DNA of 64,000 nucleotides from Epiperipatus broadwayi (lineage: Eukaryota > Onychophora > Udeonychophora > Euonychophora > Peripatidae): assembly GCA_028023455.1 (NCBI GenBank), contig JAQFVV010006272.1:4691127-4755126 (forward strand), read 5' to 3'. Positions 1-12,174 of the stretch are shown here, piece by piece. Numbering within the stretch: position 1 is the stretch's first letter; every line of letters starts with the position of its first letter. Made by a program: the position numbers and the translations under genes. A model generated the notes under the pieces. That model was not told where the DNA came from. It searched no databases and saw nothing but the letters and a program-made list of their open reading frames with translations.

Positions 1-1239
1 TGAAAATAGGTAGTTTTTTTTATTCAGCTTTAAAAAATTTAATTATTTAATATTTAAAAATGGGGGACAGGGTTAATTTTACCTTAACCATCTATTAAAA
101 AAATATGTTCTTGAACTTAGCTGGCATTTGCAGCATGTAAATAACATTAGCATTTTTCATTAGCAGACCATATTATTAGTTTTTTTTATTAATTAAATGA
201 AGTTTTGAATAAATATGCAATATAATACAAATTATATTCATGATCTATATTTTGTACAATCCACTTTTATATCTTGTAAATTAAAAAATTATAGTAACTC
301 ATAGAAGTCAAAATATATTATTTTGAATTTTAACCATCTTTATCTTTATTTCAAAATGTAAATTTAGAGTTGATATTTTAGAGGATGGGCCTAAAGGTTG
401 AGATTGAGAAACTTTGTGAAATAGAATTAGATATAAAATGCAAACTATTAATATAGGCTATATTTATGATAACAGTTGGAGTGGTTTAGCATATTGTTGA
501 TTTTAAAAGTACTGCTCAAGTTAATAGTTAGTGTAATAAAAAAGTCTGTAACAAATTAACATGTATATACTTAAAAAGCTATAAAAAAATAAAAAAACTG
601 TCATTAGAAACTTGATATTGGAAATTGCTGGCAGCTATTCCAAACATTGATCCTAACATAAAAGTGTTACAAGAAAACTATCATAAATAGCAAGAATATT
701 TGAAAAATATTTTTAGCTTTAATTAATCATAGTAAATCTTATAGAAAACAAATTGTTTATTCTGATTATAATGTTTTGCTTCAATTTTGATATGATACAA
801 TTTACTACAAAATTTCTTTATAGTAGTAACATAACTTACTATAAATTTTAGGCTCTCCTAAAAGAAAAAAGTTGAAAAATACTTATTCCGAACTAAGAAA
901 GGTGATGTGTAAATTAAAAAGTATACAAATAAATGGATTAAAAAATGGTTTGGTATCAAATAAAGATTAAAAATTTAAATTTAAATAATAAAATTAGAAT
1001 CAAAGAATTTTAAGGATTTTGAAATTATCTGAGCAGCTCAAATGTAATGAATGAAGATGATGAGAAAAGAGTAGTGAATTTTCCAGATTTTAGAAGAAAT
1101 ATTTATATATTACATATATAAATGCAGGTTTAAGCCTGTACAAGGTATTAATTTACTTCTTATTATAAATCAAGCAGTGCTATGGTATGATTGGCTAATA
1201 TTATTTTTAGTAGATTCCATATAGTAAACAAAATATCTA
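1..1239. other. A+T-rich stretch without a recognised gene
   Basis: No coding frame longer than about 60 codons and no recognisable repeat or RNA gene was seen. The sequence is simple A/T-rich DNA with scattered poly-A and poly-T runs, up to the outer end of the inverted Penelope copy. Confidence 0.5.
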
Positions 1240-2300
1240 AATAACTGACGTTTCAGTACAATAACAATTACTTTGCTTCTTCTTTCTCTAATCATAAGAA
1301 TGTGTGAGAGATTTAAAATCGTTATTTCTTTCTTTTATTTTTTCCTCCTCATACTCTCATTCTATTGATCAAGAAGTTTTTACAATATTTTATCCTCCAA
1401 TAGCTTTTTCAAATATTGTTTATTTTTTTCAATTCACTCTTTTCATTTATGCTTTCGGATCTTTTAAAAATTTCTACAGATTCTATTAACAGACTTGTCA
1501 GAATATGTCTTTTATTAAATTTAATTTCGAGGTTTGTTAATTTTATGTATGAATAAATAGCTGGTGAATTGGATTTCTCTGTAACTGCCAAACTGTATTC
1601 TTTTTTATATTTATTCTACAATTGCTCTGTCCAATATATGAAGGTGAACAAATTCCACATGGAATTTCATATACATCATTATCCTTTAAAGGACTTCTAT
1701 TTTTACGGTGAAGAAATGTTTCATTATCTTTTTTAAAACTGATATAAACTGTGTGGATATTATTTTTCTTGAAAATATTACGAATTTTGTCAGTTACTTC
1801 TTTTATATCTAACAGAACTGCATTAATTTCTGAAATGTCAAAATCTTTTTCCTTATATAAAAAGCCCTATTAATAATCTTGTGAGCAGAAATATCTTAGT
1901 GAATATAACTATCATCAGAAAGTTTCTTAGTTCTACCTAATAATGTCTTTGCCACTAAAAATAATTGTGCTGGATAATGATGAGAAGAAACATGCAGATT
2001 CCTCTGTGTGTATATACTTTTTATATATACTGTGAGATAAAAAAAACATCATTTTTTCTTTCTATTAAAATATCCAAAAGCAGAAATTTGTTATTATTTT
2101 CTATTTCCATAATAAATTTGATGTTGCTGTAAAAAGTGTTTAAAAAATTTAAAAAGTCATCAAAAGTATACTCAACATACAGATGATTTTTAAACCACTG
2201 AAATCAAAATTTTCTTTTCCAAATTTTTCATAAAAAATAGAAGTTGAAGCTGAAGAAATTAATGAACTCATAGATAAACCTTATGTTTGTGATGATATGA
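1240..2300 (-). pseudogene. PLE-A inverted unit: RT C-terminal part and GIY-YIG endonuclease, broken
   Basis: Read on the minus strand from about 2300 to 1240. The first part corresponds to the RT palm/thumb. It includes a stretch recognisable as DDFLNFLNTFYSNIKF then EIENNNK (about 2175-2080), the Penelope block that precedes the FLDVLV-type motif. Around 1690-1600 lies the endonuclease core, with YEIPCGICSP followed by YIGQSNCRINI, equivalent to the GIY and YIG motifs and the following arginine helix. Further on, a frame of 60 codons (1591-1409) covers the region after the endonuclease core. Several stops and frameshifts interrupt the reading, so no protein is made. The copy is truncated at its 5' side, where it meets the plus-strand unit near 2300. 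Confidence 0.7.
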
Positions 2301-3535
2301 GTTTGATATTGTTTCACCTTTTACTAGTATAGCTGAAAATGTGGCTATTGAAATTTTGAAAAATAACCAATTGTCTGTTTTTATTGTGGGTTTGATTGAA
2401 TATTAGTTATTGAATACATTTTTTGTTTTAGATGGTCAGATATATAAATAAACATCAGGTTTAGCCATGGATTCACCAATCCCACCTCTATTTTTATGGA
2501 GAATATGAAAAAGAAAATCTTGATTTCAGTGGTTAAAAAATTATCTATATGACTGAGGTATGTTGATAATTGTTTTGTTATTTGGCTTTATAGTAGGCAT
2601 ATTTTTAATGATTTTTTTTAATTTTTTCAAATTTTTTTTTACTACATCAACTTTATAATGGAAACAAAAAATGATAATCAACTTCCATTCTTGGATGCTT
2701 TAACTGAAAGAAAGAATGACGATTTTTTACCCCATGATATATGTATAGAAAGCAAACATATACATGGAGGTATCTGCATTTTTCTCCTCATCATCATCCT
2801 GTACAATTATTTTCAGTGGCAATGACATTCTTAAATATAACTAAGAGTCTCGGCAAAACATTGTTAAGTAGAACTAAAAGACTTGTCAAAGTCATTGTTA
2901 AGTAGAATTAAGAGACTTTCTGATGATAGACATATTTACCAGGATATTTTGGCTACTAAAAGCTTCTTGACAATAGTTTTGATCACATTGATATTTCAAA
3001 AAATAAGACAATTCTGATGTAACAGACAAAATCAACACAATTTATATTACTTTTAAAAAATTAATGAAATATTTCCTCACTGTAAAAATTAATTTTTTTA
3101 ATGAAATTCCAGGCAGAATTTGTTCATATTTACATATTGGACAGACCAATCATAGAATAAATATAAAGAAGGACAAAAACATTTTAACAATTAAAAAGAA
3201 CTATGAATCGATTTTAACAATACATATATTTTGGAAAAATTGAACAATATGACCAGAGACTGCCAAAAAAAGCTATAGAGATTTTTAAAAGGCACAAGAG
3301 CATAAATGAGAAGTGTGATTTGAAGAAAATAAACAATGTTTGGAAAAAGATATTGGAGGGTAAAATATTTGGTAACACTTATCAATCAATAGAATGGACA
3401 TATGAGGAGATAAAAAGTAAAAGAAAGAAATAAGGATTTTAAATCTCACACACATTGTTATGATTTGAGAAAAAGAAGTTCTGAGGAAAGTACTTGTTAT
3501 TGTACTGAAATATTAAATATTTAACTATTTTATTT
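2300..3535 (+). pseudogene. PLE-A forward unit: RT and GIY-YIG endonuclease, broken
   Basis: Reading plus across frames gives, in order: an RT block FDIVSPFTSIAENVAIEIL (about 2309-2365); the FDGQIYK / GLAMDSPI block (about 2430-2485), equivalent to the Penelope 'FDGxxYxQxxGxxMGSP' region; the active-site box YVDN (2559-2570), where the expected YVDD has lost its second aspartate; the NDNQLPFLDALTERKN block (about 2670-2720); and an RKQTYTWRYLHFSPHHHP block (about 2738-2800). The endonuclease core follows near 3110-3170, with an IPGRICSYLHIGQTNHRIN-like reading. The C-terminal region lies at 3190-3420 and the 3' tail at about 3420-3535. At least several frameshifts and stops make this a pseudogene. 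The identification rests on order and spacing of motifs, not a search. Confidence 0.75.
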
Positions 3536-3889
3536 ACTACGTGGAATCTCCCAAAAATAATATTATTATTAGTTATCCATGAGAATATTAAAATGTATAT
3601 ATATCCTCTAATAGATGCCAGATAATATTGCTTAATAAATCTTTATCCAATGCTTTTCTATCCATATCAATGGATATGAATGGTACATCAATAAGAAATT
3701 TTGGATCTAGATCTGGCACATCTGAATTTTTTCAGAGCTAATGAATCTTTTCTTAGCAGCCATCTATTCTTTTTTTTATTGTCAAACAAAAATTTAAAAA
3801 AATAACATCTTAATGTAATATATATATTGTGTAAGCAAGGGTCATGTGATGTTTTGTTGTTTTAAGATAAAAAGCAATGGGACCTCACT

Positions 3890-4182
3890 ACAATTAAGTT
3901 TAAAGTGTAAAATATTAAATTTGCTAACATGCATGAGCACACATATCTGAAGACAAATAAAGAAATTTTTTATATATTTTTTTTTAATTACGTGGTTAAG
4001 CACTTAATCAGTTTACTGTCTATTTACAAGATGGCTATGAATATGAGGGCTCTGACACTCGAAAGCACTTAGCTACGTAATTAAAAATATATTTTAAAAA
4101 ATTTCTTTATTTGTCTTCAGCTTTGTGTGCTCTTGCGTGTTATCGCATTTTATATTTTACACTTTAGAACAATTAGCCACAA
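3890..4182. repeat. Palindromic MITE-like element with arms of about 115 bp
   Basis: The left arm (about 3890-4005) and right arm (about 4068-4182) are reverse complements with a few mismatches. Shared stretches are TTTAAAGTGTAAAATAT, GAGCACACA, the perfect block CTGAAGACAAATAAAGAAAT and TTAATTACGT. The spacer of about 60 bp contains no coding frame. The size and hairpin form fit a foldback-type MITE; no clear target-site duplication was seen, so the superfamily is not assigned. Confidence 0.7.
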
Positions 4183-5490
4183 AGTTTAAACTGTTTACCT
4201 ATTACAATTAGGTTTATTAATTTGATCTTATTTATTGATTTTTTATTTATTTATTTATAATTGCACTTAAAAACTAATTTATTTATTGTAAAAGATTAAA
4301 GATCACTTTTGAAATTTTGTTTGGATAATAGAAGGCTAAACTATTTGTGAGTTGTCCTGGTTATAAAAATAAAAAGTATTTTAAGTTTATATTAAAAGCT
4401 AATGCAGGTAACTGATATATTAAGAGTTTTATTGTGAATCTGCATCTTTTATGTAGTTTGCAATGTAAATTATTTATTAAAATATGTAATAAAGCTTTAA
4501 AATTAAGTTATTAAATTGCATTAAGAAGGAAGCTAATAAAGACAACTAATGTTATTACTTGGCTCATTAATTGCTTAGTTGCTAAACTCATTTTAAAACA
4601 GAGAACTTAGTATACATTTATTTATATATTTACTCTAACACTGAGCACCTTATGTTTCCCAAAATTGATTTTATAAGAATATTTTGCATAGAAAATAAAC
4701 AATTATAGTGGTTGCTTCAGTAAAATATTTTATTCTATCTTAATTAAATACAATTTATATTATAAATTAGAATATCTTATTTAATTTTTGCTATAATTAA
4801 TAAATAAATGTTTAACAAAGCATATTATAAGTCTAAAACCCTAACTAATCAATGGTTAGATATAGTGTATAAATTGTTTATTAATATGCATTACAATTAC
4901 AATAAGTTTATAAAATCTAAATTATAAAGATTTTATCAAAATCTTGAATTGATGTCAACATCTCATTGTAAAAAAAAAATATCACATTAAACAAAAAGAA
5001 AGCAAGTTTTTAAAAAAACATCTAGCATAATGTGCATTTTCTAATATATTTTTGGTACAGTTTATTATAAAGTCAATTTTTTAAAATTAAATAAAAAATG
5101 GAAGTTTTAATTTTTTATCTAAAACTATAACATTTCATCATTGGAGAAAATTATTGCATATACAGCATACAACAAGAGTAATATAAGTAAACATTCATAT
5201 TATAGCTTGCATAAGTACATGAGTAATGTTGTGTGGGATTTTGTAAACTCTTTTTTTATAAAATGGAATAAAAACACTATATAATCACAACATAAATATA
5301 CAAATGGCTGTCATTTTTTCTTGTTGCAATCTATATAAAAAATGAGTCTATAAAAAGTAGATGTATTGAGATTGATGGCTGCCGTTCATTAAAAAGATAT
5401 AATTTTTACCTCAATGTTTCCATAAATTTTATAGGCTTATAGAATTTGTTCAATTGCTTTTGAATTTTAATTCACAAGCCATTTGTGTTA
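4183..5490. other. A+T-rich stretch without a recognised feature
   Basis: No gene-like frame or assignable repeat was found. The region is about 80% A+T by eye, with many short direct T/A motifs. Confidence 0.5.
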
Positions 5491-5493
5491 TTA

Positions 5494-5494
<1 letters not shown>

Positions 5495-5533
<39 letters not shown>
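5495..5533. repeat. Compound (TA)n(TG)n microsatellite
   Basis: About ten TA units run straight into about ten TG units. The tract lies just outside the left end of the palindromic element at 5549. Confidence 0.95.
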
Positions 5534-5548
5534 AATAAATAAAGTTTG

Positions 5549-6131
5549 ATATCTGTATTCGTTTCACAATATATGTAATATACAAATCAATATATATATC
5601 AAAATACAGTACAATTTATATAAATTATATTCTTTTAGAAGTACTTTCGACTATACACTTTGTAGTCTTTATCAACTATATAATGTTGAATAATCAAAAC
5701 GAGACAACCCTTAACAATACCCATAGTTCAATTCAGATTTCCCACAATTCTGTTATCTTAACATTTGATGACTGGCGATTCATTAACATTTGACGATAAA
5801 CGTAAACACAACATTCAATTTGAATTTATTCAAATTGAACGTTGTCATAATAAACGTAAAATAAAAGAGGCTATGTTGATTTCAAGAAATCGTCAAATGT
5901 TAATGAATCGCCAGTCATCAAATGTTAAGATAACAGAATTGTGGGAAATCTGAATTGAACTATGGGTATTGTTAAGGGTTGTCTCGTTTTGATAATTCAA
6001 TGTTATATAGTTGATAAAGACTACAAAGTGTATAGTCGAAAGTACTTCTAAAAGAATATAATTTATATAAATTGTACTGTATTTTGATATATATATTGAT
6101 TTGTATATTACATATATATATTGAAACAGAC

Positions 6132-6136
<5 letters not shown>
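5549..6136. mobile_element. Near-perfect palindromic element, arms about 249 bp
   Basis: The left arm (5549-5797, 249 bp) and right arm (5889-6136, 248 bp) are reverse complements with only a handful of differences, for example TATAATGTTGAATAAT against TATAACATTGAATTAT. The 91-bp spacer (5798-5888) carries its own 12-bp perfect palindrome centred at 5826/5827 (TTCAATTTGAAT and its complement). A 62-codon frame crosses the centre, but it reads the palindrome itself and matches nothing recognised. TA-rich microsatellites flank both ends. The low arm divergence indicates recent origin or recent arm-to-arm conversion. A foldback or MITE-type DNA element is the likeliest class; the ends are not defined by a target duplication. 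Confidence 0.85.
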
Positions 6137-6177
<41 letters not shown>

Positions 6178-6213
6178 ATTTATACCGGTACAATATATAT
6201 ATATATATATATA
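6131..6213. repeat. (TA)n microsatellite in two blocks
   Basis: Two TA tracts (about 6131-6175 and 6192-6213) are separated by TGGATTTATACCGGTACAA. They abut the right end of the palindromic element. Small open frames here, such as runs of tyrosine and isoleucine, are artefacts of the TA repeat. Confidence 0.95.
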
Positions 6214-6249
6214 TAATCTTCATCACAATATTTAAACATTATGGATACA

Positions 6250-7640
6250 CTGCAAATGTCTTTAAATTTGATCTAGTTTCTCTGATTTCTAGCCTCTTTT
6301 CTCGATATTAGCCAACAAACTTCTTTATTTCATTTATCTCACAAGTGGTTTTTTACTAAGTCTTTTAAAATCTCTTGGGATCCAGTTTAAGCCTTCTTCT
6401 CTTTATTCATCACCATCTCTTCTAGCAATATGTCTAGTTCAGTTCTAATTCAGTCTTTTAATCTTTCAATAATTGCAATGTTATCTGTTTATTCTTGCAT
6501 CCATGTATTTAGTTTATGATCCCTTCTTGTTTCTCAAAAGATATATCTTTCCATACTTTATTGATTGGTCTGAAGTCTCTGTATTATTTTTTTGTTAAGG
6601 GTCCAAGTAATAAATCAATATGTAAGAAATTGCAAAATAAATCTTTTAAAAACTTTTTTTCTCAAACATAAACATATTTTTTTTTAATATTCAATTATTT
6701 CTACCAAAAGCACATCATCCAAGTTTAATTCTTTGATTAATTTTACCCATTTGATTTCCATCTATAATAATAATCAGACCAAGGTATTTGCAGTTATTAA
6801 TTTGTTCTAATTCCTGATTACCAGTAGAAATCCATTGACCATTACTTTAGACTTTTTAACATTTATCTTTAGAACTAATTTCTTATTTTATCTGATGATT
6901 CTTGCAACATATCCTGAAGTTATGAAAGATTATTTACAAAAACAAAAATAGAAACCACATCATTGCAAAAATCTAGATGATTTAAACAAAGTTCATATAC
7001 ATTCATTATTTTAGTTTCCTACTTTAATTCAAAAAATTTTTTTTTTTATAAAACAGTATAAAATGTATTAGAGATCTAAAATCATTATGTTAAACACCCT
7101 TAACAATTATGATAATCTTCTTAATATTATCATATAGTCTAATAGCTGTTTGATAAATATTTTCCAGAATGTCTATATATTGATGATTCAAAGCTTTAAT
7201 CATCGTGGAAATGATTATAGAATCAAATACCTTTCTATAATCTACATATGCAAAGCATAATAGCAATTTATTCATTGGGTTTTCTATGACTTATTCTCAA
7301 TACTTGGATATGTTTCACTATATTAAAATTATTTTTAAATCCAGCTTGATCTCTTTGTTGCTTTGAATCCAAAATTTTCTGGAGATGGGTTGTAATTATT
7401 TTGATAAAGATTTTTTACAGAACAGTTAGAAGATGATAGACCTGCAATTTATAATATCTTCTTTATCGTCTTGTTAAAATATCAATATTAACTGCTATCT
7501 TTCAATCATCTTAATGGATTATTATTGATACTTTAAAGAAGTAGATGAAGAAATAGAGAAATGTCCATTTCTTGAAGCTTTTCCCTTCATTATAGATTTT
7601 AAAAAAGTCCTAGCAATTCAGAAAATGTTTCTATTGTAAG
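6250..7640 (-). pseudogene. LINE reverse-transcriptase fragment LINE-A1 (RTE/CR1-like), broken
   Basis: On the minus strand the reading runs from about 7640 down to 6250. A 61-codon frame (7275-7090) contains LLCFAYVDYRKVFDS, the RT palm block with the first catalytic aspartate, followed by ALNHQYIDILENIYQTA and the start of the KGV(R)QGD block. Further 3' (6976-6953) the active-site box reads FCND in place of F/YADD, so one catalytic aspartate is lost. A block matching the LGQIxxxDG motif follows near 6780-6750. The 3' end at about 6420-6250 resembles the C-terminal WMRxAQDRxxW segment. It is a non-LTR retrotransposon that would copy its RNA by target-primed reverse transcription. Many stops and frameshifts are present. 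A closely related end lies at 8085-8230, so the two fragments are separate copies or a duplication. Confidence 0.7.
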
Positions 7641-7644
7641 AGAT

Positions 7645-8084
7645 ACTTTGTTTTATTTTTCTACATATCTAATGATGTTGTTGAAACAATAGCTATTCAA
7701 ACTCTAATTTTTATTTTATTATATACATGCACACACATTTTATATTGACAAATGTTAACTAAACAAATGATAACAGATGTTTATTTCCAAAAAAAATGAA
7801 TTGTTGATACTAGTTTAAGAGACTGTAGTATTGTAATGTTAATAAGTTATAGCAAAGCTATACTTATAAATTTTGGTTAATAAGACTTTTTTTTAATATA
7901 TGAATTTCCCCAAATGTATATTTCACAATAAAGATGTGTGAAATAACATATACACCTCATAATATTCTTTAAATAACTGACAACTCAATGTTATATTTCA
8001 ACCATGCTACAAACTTGTATCTATATAAAATATATAGATATCATTATTATTTTTAAACCATTATTAATCCAATACAGGATGGTC
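7645..8084. other. Spacer between two LINE fragments
   Basis: Low-complexity A+T-rich DNA. I could not align it to either neighbouring LINE copy, and no other feature was seen. Confidence 0.4.
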
Positions 8085-9905
8085 TCTCTAGATTTAGAGT
8101 AATTTTTCTGGTTCATAGATTTTGTCTCTGCACCACTCTAGCAAACTTCCTTATCTCATTTAATCCTCTTATGTATGTCTCTTTCTAGGTCTCTAACAAG
8201 CTTTTAGGATCCAAATTAAGATTTTAACTGACTAATTGTTGTCTTCTCATTTAATCTCTTCATTTTTTCAACAATGTCTTAATATCACATTATATCTAAT
8301 CATTTCCATTGCATTTTGATAAATATTGTTCAGAATGGGACAATATTTTGAACTATATTTTGATGATTCAAAGTTTTAACAGTTAGAGTCAAGTGCCTTT
8401 TTACAATCAATATATCCAAATTATAATGATAATTCATATTCATTGGGATTTTTTTTATAACTTGACTTAACACTTTGTTGTTGTTAAATCCAGCTTGTTT
8501 TTTGGCTGATGTGAGCTCAAAGCTTACTGTAGGTGAAATTTAATTGTTTTAATAAAAAATCTTTTATAAAACTAATAAAAATTGATATATCTTCTTTACC
8601 TTTTTTAAATATCAAAATCAGTATTGCATTCTTCCAATCATCTGGTATATTTTTATTATTTAGACATTTTGTACACAATTTTATCAATATTTTTTTCTAT
8701 TTGTTCATCTGTTTCTTTTAAAATAATATCAATAATAATTCCATCATTTCCCTTCTTCGTTAATTCAATAGCATGTCTCACTTAAAACACTTGGCATTTC
8801 AGATGTTGTAATTATTTGGGTTGTTTTGTTTTCTTCTTTGTTGTTATATAGTTTTTGTATAACTCTTTTACACACTTTGTGATGTTCTTCTTTTTAGTAA
8901 TAATGCCATCTTCTTTTTTTCTTTTATTAAAACAACTTCCCTTTCAATAAATAGATATTTTATATTTTCATGCTTTTCTATAGCTTTTATTATCAATTCA
9001 AAATTTATACTTTTTACATCACCATTAATTCTTTTTTATATCATTTCACAGAAATTTACACTAAATTACTAATTTTTATGTCAGATATTTGTATAGCAAA
9101 TCTTAACTAAGTATTCGCTGTCTTCTTATTAATCTCATCAAGTCTGAACCCTCATTTGAAGTCTATTAATAATTTTAAATGATTTTCAAATTCAAATTTG
9201 TATTTACTGGAATGTTTCTGAAGGTTACGAACATCAAGCTTTAATACTATCCTTCTTAATACATTTCATCTCTCTAGAAAATCTTCTCACTAACCAATGA
9301 TCATTTCTGGAGTTGAATCTATTAAGAACACTACAATCTTGAAATACATATTTTCATTTAATCAAAATATGATCCAATTCTGCTATACCATATTTGAATG
9401 TTTTAATCTCCATTTCTGATTACAATTTTTTTCAAAGAAGGAATTCATAATATATACAGTTTTTTCCCTGTAAATTCCATGAGACTATTTTCTCTCTCAT
9501 TTCTGTATCCACAAACAAATTTATACATAGCACTTCCATCTGTCAATTGTTTTCCAACTTTAGCATCAAAGACTCCCCTGACAATTTTAAAATGTTTGGT
9601 GTGATCAAAAATATCTTGTATATTTACATAAAAATCCTCTACTTTTTTGGTCATTTTAAAGAGGTGCAGGCCTGAATTATTTGCATTTGATATCTTTCAT
9701 TAAGTTAAATAACTAAGTTTGGTATTCAGACATTCCATTCAATCTCTATAATGTTCTTCTATTTTTTATTCTTAATGAATTTCATTGTATTTGTGCTTCC
9801 AATACTAGTATCTTTATCATTAGATACACATACACTTTTTAAATCATTTAACTCTTCAGCTAATACCAAACTTAGTTATTTAACTTAATGAAAGTGTGAT
9901 AAGTC
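8085..9905 (-). pseudogene. LINE fragment LINE-A2: endonuclease and RT remnants, broken
   Basis: Read on the minus strand. The 69-codon frame 9654-9445 is the apurinic-type endonuclease: VEDFYVNIQDIFD, then GVFDAKVGK (equivalent to the GDFNAKVG motif with the metal-binding Asp-Asn pair altered) and GYRNERENSLMEF. Downstream, a PEMIIG stretch near 9310-9290 stands where the SDH motif should be, so that motif is damaged. Near 8770-8560 the RT N-terminal block reads ELTKKGNDGI followed by a DWKNAI-like segment, and 8530-8490 gives a QPKNKL(A)G-like block. YIDCKKALDS (about 8440-8410) is the palm block. The C-terminal end lies at about 8230-8085. The order endonuclease then RT is as in RTE/CR1-type LINEs. 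Reading frame changes are frequent, so it is inactive. Confidence 0.7.
9694..9894. repeat. Exact 33-bp inverted repeat
   Basis: The 33 bases at 9694-9726 occur as an exact reverse complement at 9862-9894, with a 135-bp spacer. The motif starts CTTTCATTAAGTTAAATAAC on the left arm. It lies within or at the 5' side of the minus-strand LINE endonuclease remnant. An exact match this long in DNA that is otherwise heavily diverged is unexpected. Confidence 0.9.
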
Positions 9906-12174
9906 CCATTTAATATTAGTTAGTTTTTTTTCTGCCTCATACAATCTTTTCAGTTTTAAATAGCTAAATAAAAGATGGCATGGAATGGCAGCCTAGGTCT
10001 GATCCAAATCAGAAGATAGTAGCTTTATTTATCCTTACCAATTATTGACCTGGATGCTGACTATATAATTTCCTGAAAATAAAGCACCATAATATTTTGT
10101 CAGTTCTGATTGCAAATATAGAAAGGAATGATCATTCATATATATATATTGTAAATATCGATAAGTCTATCTATATTTTAAAAATTGTCATTTGTTATTA
10201 AAAAAAATCTCTTTGAGTTGATGTTTATATATAAAGTATTATTATTGTTTATGGTTATTAGGTATAGTTATTGTTTGAAGTTATTATTTTATTTATATGT
10301 TGATGGTACATCGTTATGAATATTTAATTATTATAAATAAATAAAGACATATAAATTGTTGATTATATAAAAAAATTATTTTATTTGCAGTGATTATTAA
10401 AAAATGCAATATTATTATTTATGTATATTTTAAAGCTGTCAAATAAATTTTCAATTTAATATTTTTTATATATATGCTTAATATTTTTTTTTTTTTTAAT
10501 GTTAATTGTTTAAAAGAAAACATGTGTAACGAGGGTTTTCAAAACAGCATTTGCTAGCACGTGGAGCAACAATAAAAAAGAAGAGGCCATTATTATTATT
10601 AAGATAGTAATAAAACCAACTGAAGGATAAAATTTTGTTGTACTTTGTTTCTTTGAAATTACCATTCTTCAGAATATTGGAATAAGATAGATTTCTATGG
10701 TAAATACATAAATCATGACAGGCTAATAGAGATATATCGCAGCCAAGAGGCTGCACCGTTTTCTTTCATTTATTCCAAGGCAGTTTAAAAAGAAAAACTA
10801 GGCAAATTTCATCGCGTTTGAAGCCGAAATTTGACATAGCTATCTGGAATCTATAATGATCAATCTAATAATAATCTGGAGGTAACTAAAATTAATATAT
10901 TGGATTCAACATTTCAATTTATTTATTTATTTTTCAAGGGAAGAAATTTTAGAAGGATAAAAATATACATACATCCCAGAATTGACAATTTTCTCTAACG
11001 TGATAGTTTCTTCACTTTAACTAGAATGCATTCTAACATTAAACGGATAAAGAAATAAAACAAGGGAATAAGTTGACTTTTGAAGGAAAACTGGACCTGT
11101 GAACTTTGAAAGGTAGTCAATAATTTTATATGTATAAATGATATATAAATATATTTTTGAAATCGATATTTTTGTTTACTTTTATTTTTCATTATAAAAT
11201 ATAACGTTTTATAAATATTCAATTCAAGCGTCTTGTTTTCTAACAGCAATAAACGTTTAACAGGTGTTAAAATTAATACTTAAGTAATTTAAAATCTTAA
11301 AGTATGGCTTATAAGTTTGGGTGGCATATGAGTTGTTATGTATATTTTAATAAGTAAATTTATATTCGCAAATTTTTATTATAAAAAAAAAATGTTTTAT
11401 TCTTAATTTATTTCCATCATTTTTTTTTTTTAACTTTATATAATGATTCTTATGCATACCAAAACAATAATTTATATGTATTTGCTGTATATAATATTTT
11501 TTTTTTATTATTTTAAATATCTGAAAAATATAAATATGGATTTGTATTTATATTGATATCTACTTGTTAAGCACAGATATGTCTTTATATATTTAATATA
11601 TATACTTATTGAAGTATATATGTATATTTATTTTTGGGTTTGTATTTAAAACATTGATATTACCTAAAATTAAACCATAATATAAAATAAAGGTGTACTA
11701 TTTGTTTTATAAGTAATGCCTTTGTAATTTATTTGAAAGAGTATTAATATTTTATTCTTATTTTTCTTTTAATGCAGAGTCATTATGAAATTAATTGAAT
11801 TCACAATTTAATAGAGGATAACTTTATATTTCACTTATTGTTTAGTCTTTAGGCCACTTACACATCTTATTATTCATTGATATGTTTAGATATATATAAA
11901 TTTACATAATAGATGTGTATATTGGATTTAATAGAATTCCCTTTGTTTCTGATATATATTTGATTAGTTAGTCATGTCAAACTTGAAAATAAATTATAAT
12001 GATAGATCTCATTGCTCTGTATGATTTTAGATTTATTTTATGTATAGCTAGTTGGAAAGGCATATAAACAATTTATTTAAATATAACTGGGATAATTTTG
12101 TTTTTCTTCATTTAAATTATACAATTTATTATATTAGGCTTTCTCAACAATTGGATTCATTTAATATATATATA
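9906..12174. other. A+T-rich stretch without a recognised gene
   Basis: Frames of up to 84 codons occur (10756-10502 and 11249-10995, minus strand), but their products are dominated by A/T-rich codons and match no family I know. A slightly more complex block lies at about 10500-10850. It could be an old repeat or a non-coding exon; nothing in the sequence decides this. Confidence 0.4.

Larger units (their letters stand above)
1240..3535. mobile_element. Penelope-like element PLE-A, two units head to head
   Basis: This is a decayed Penelope-like retroelement (reverse transcriptase followed by a GIY-YIG endonuclease) arranged as an inverted pair. The minus-strand unit (about 1240-2300) and plus-strand unit (about 2300-3535) share the RT core, the endonuclease and a common 3' tail. 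The tail reads TTTTAAATCTC(T/A)CACACATT in both, near 1306-1325 on the minus strand and 3435-3455 on the plus strand. The plus unit extends further 5', into the FDIVSPFTSI block of the RT fingers/palm. Inverted and partly tandem copies joined at truncated 5' ends are known for Penelope elements. What is inferred is that both units came from one insertion event; two independent insertions are possible. The two units differ at many positions, so the structure is old. Confidence 0.75.

Noticed and set aside
5765-5953. 62-codon frame in the centre of the palindromic element
   Set aside because: It reads through both inverted arms and the palindromic spacer, has no recognised domain, and would be expected from an A+T-moderate palindrome by chance.
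6072-6311. Frames of repeated Tyr-Ile around 5972-6311 and 31633-31821
   Set aside because: They are translations of TA microsatellites.
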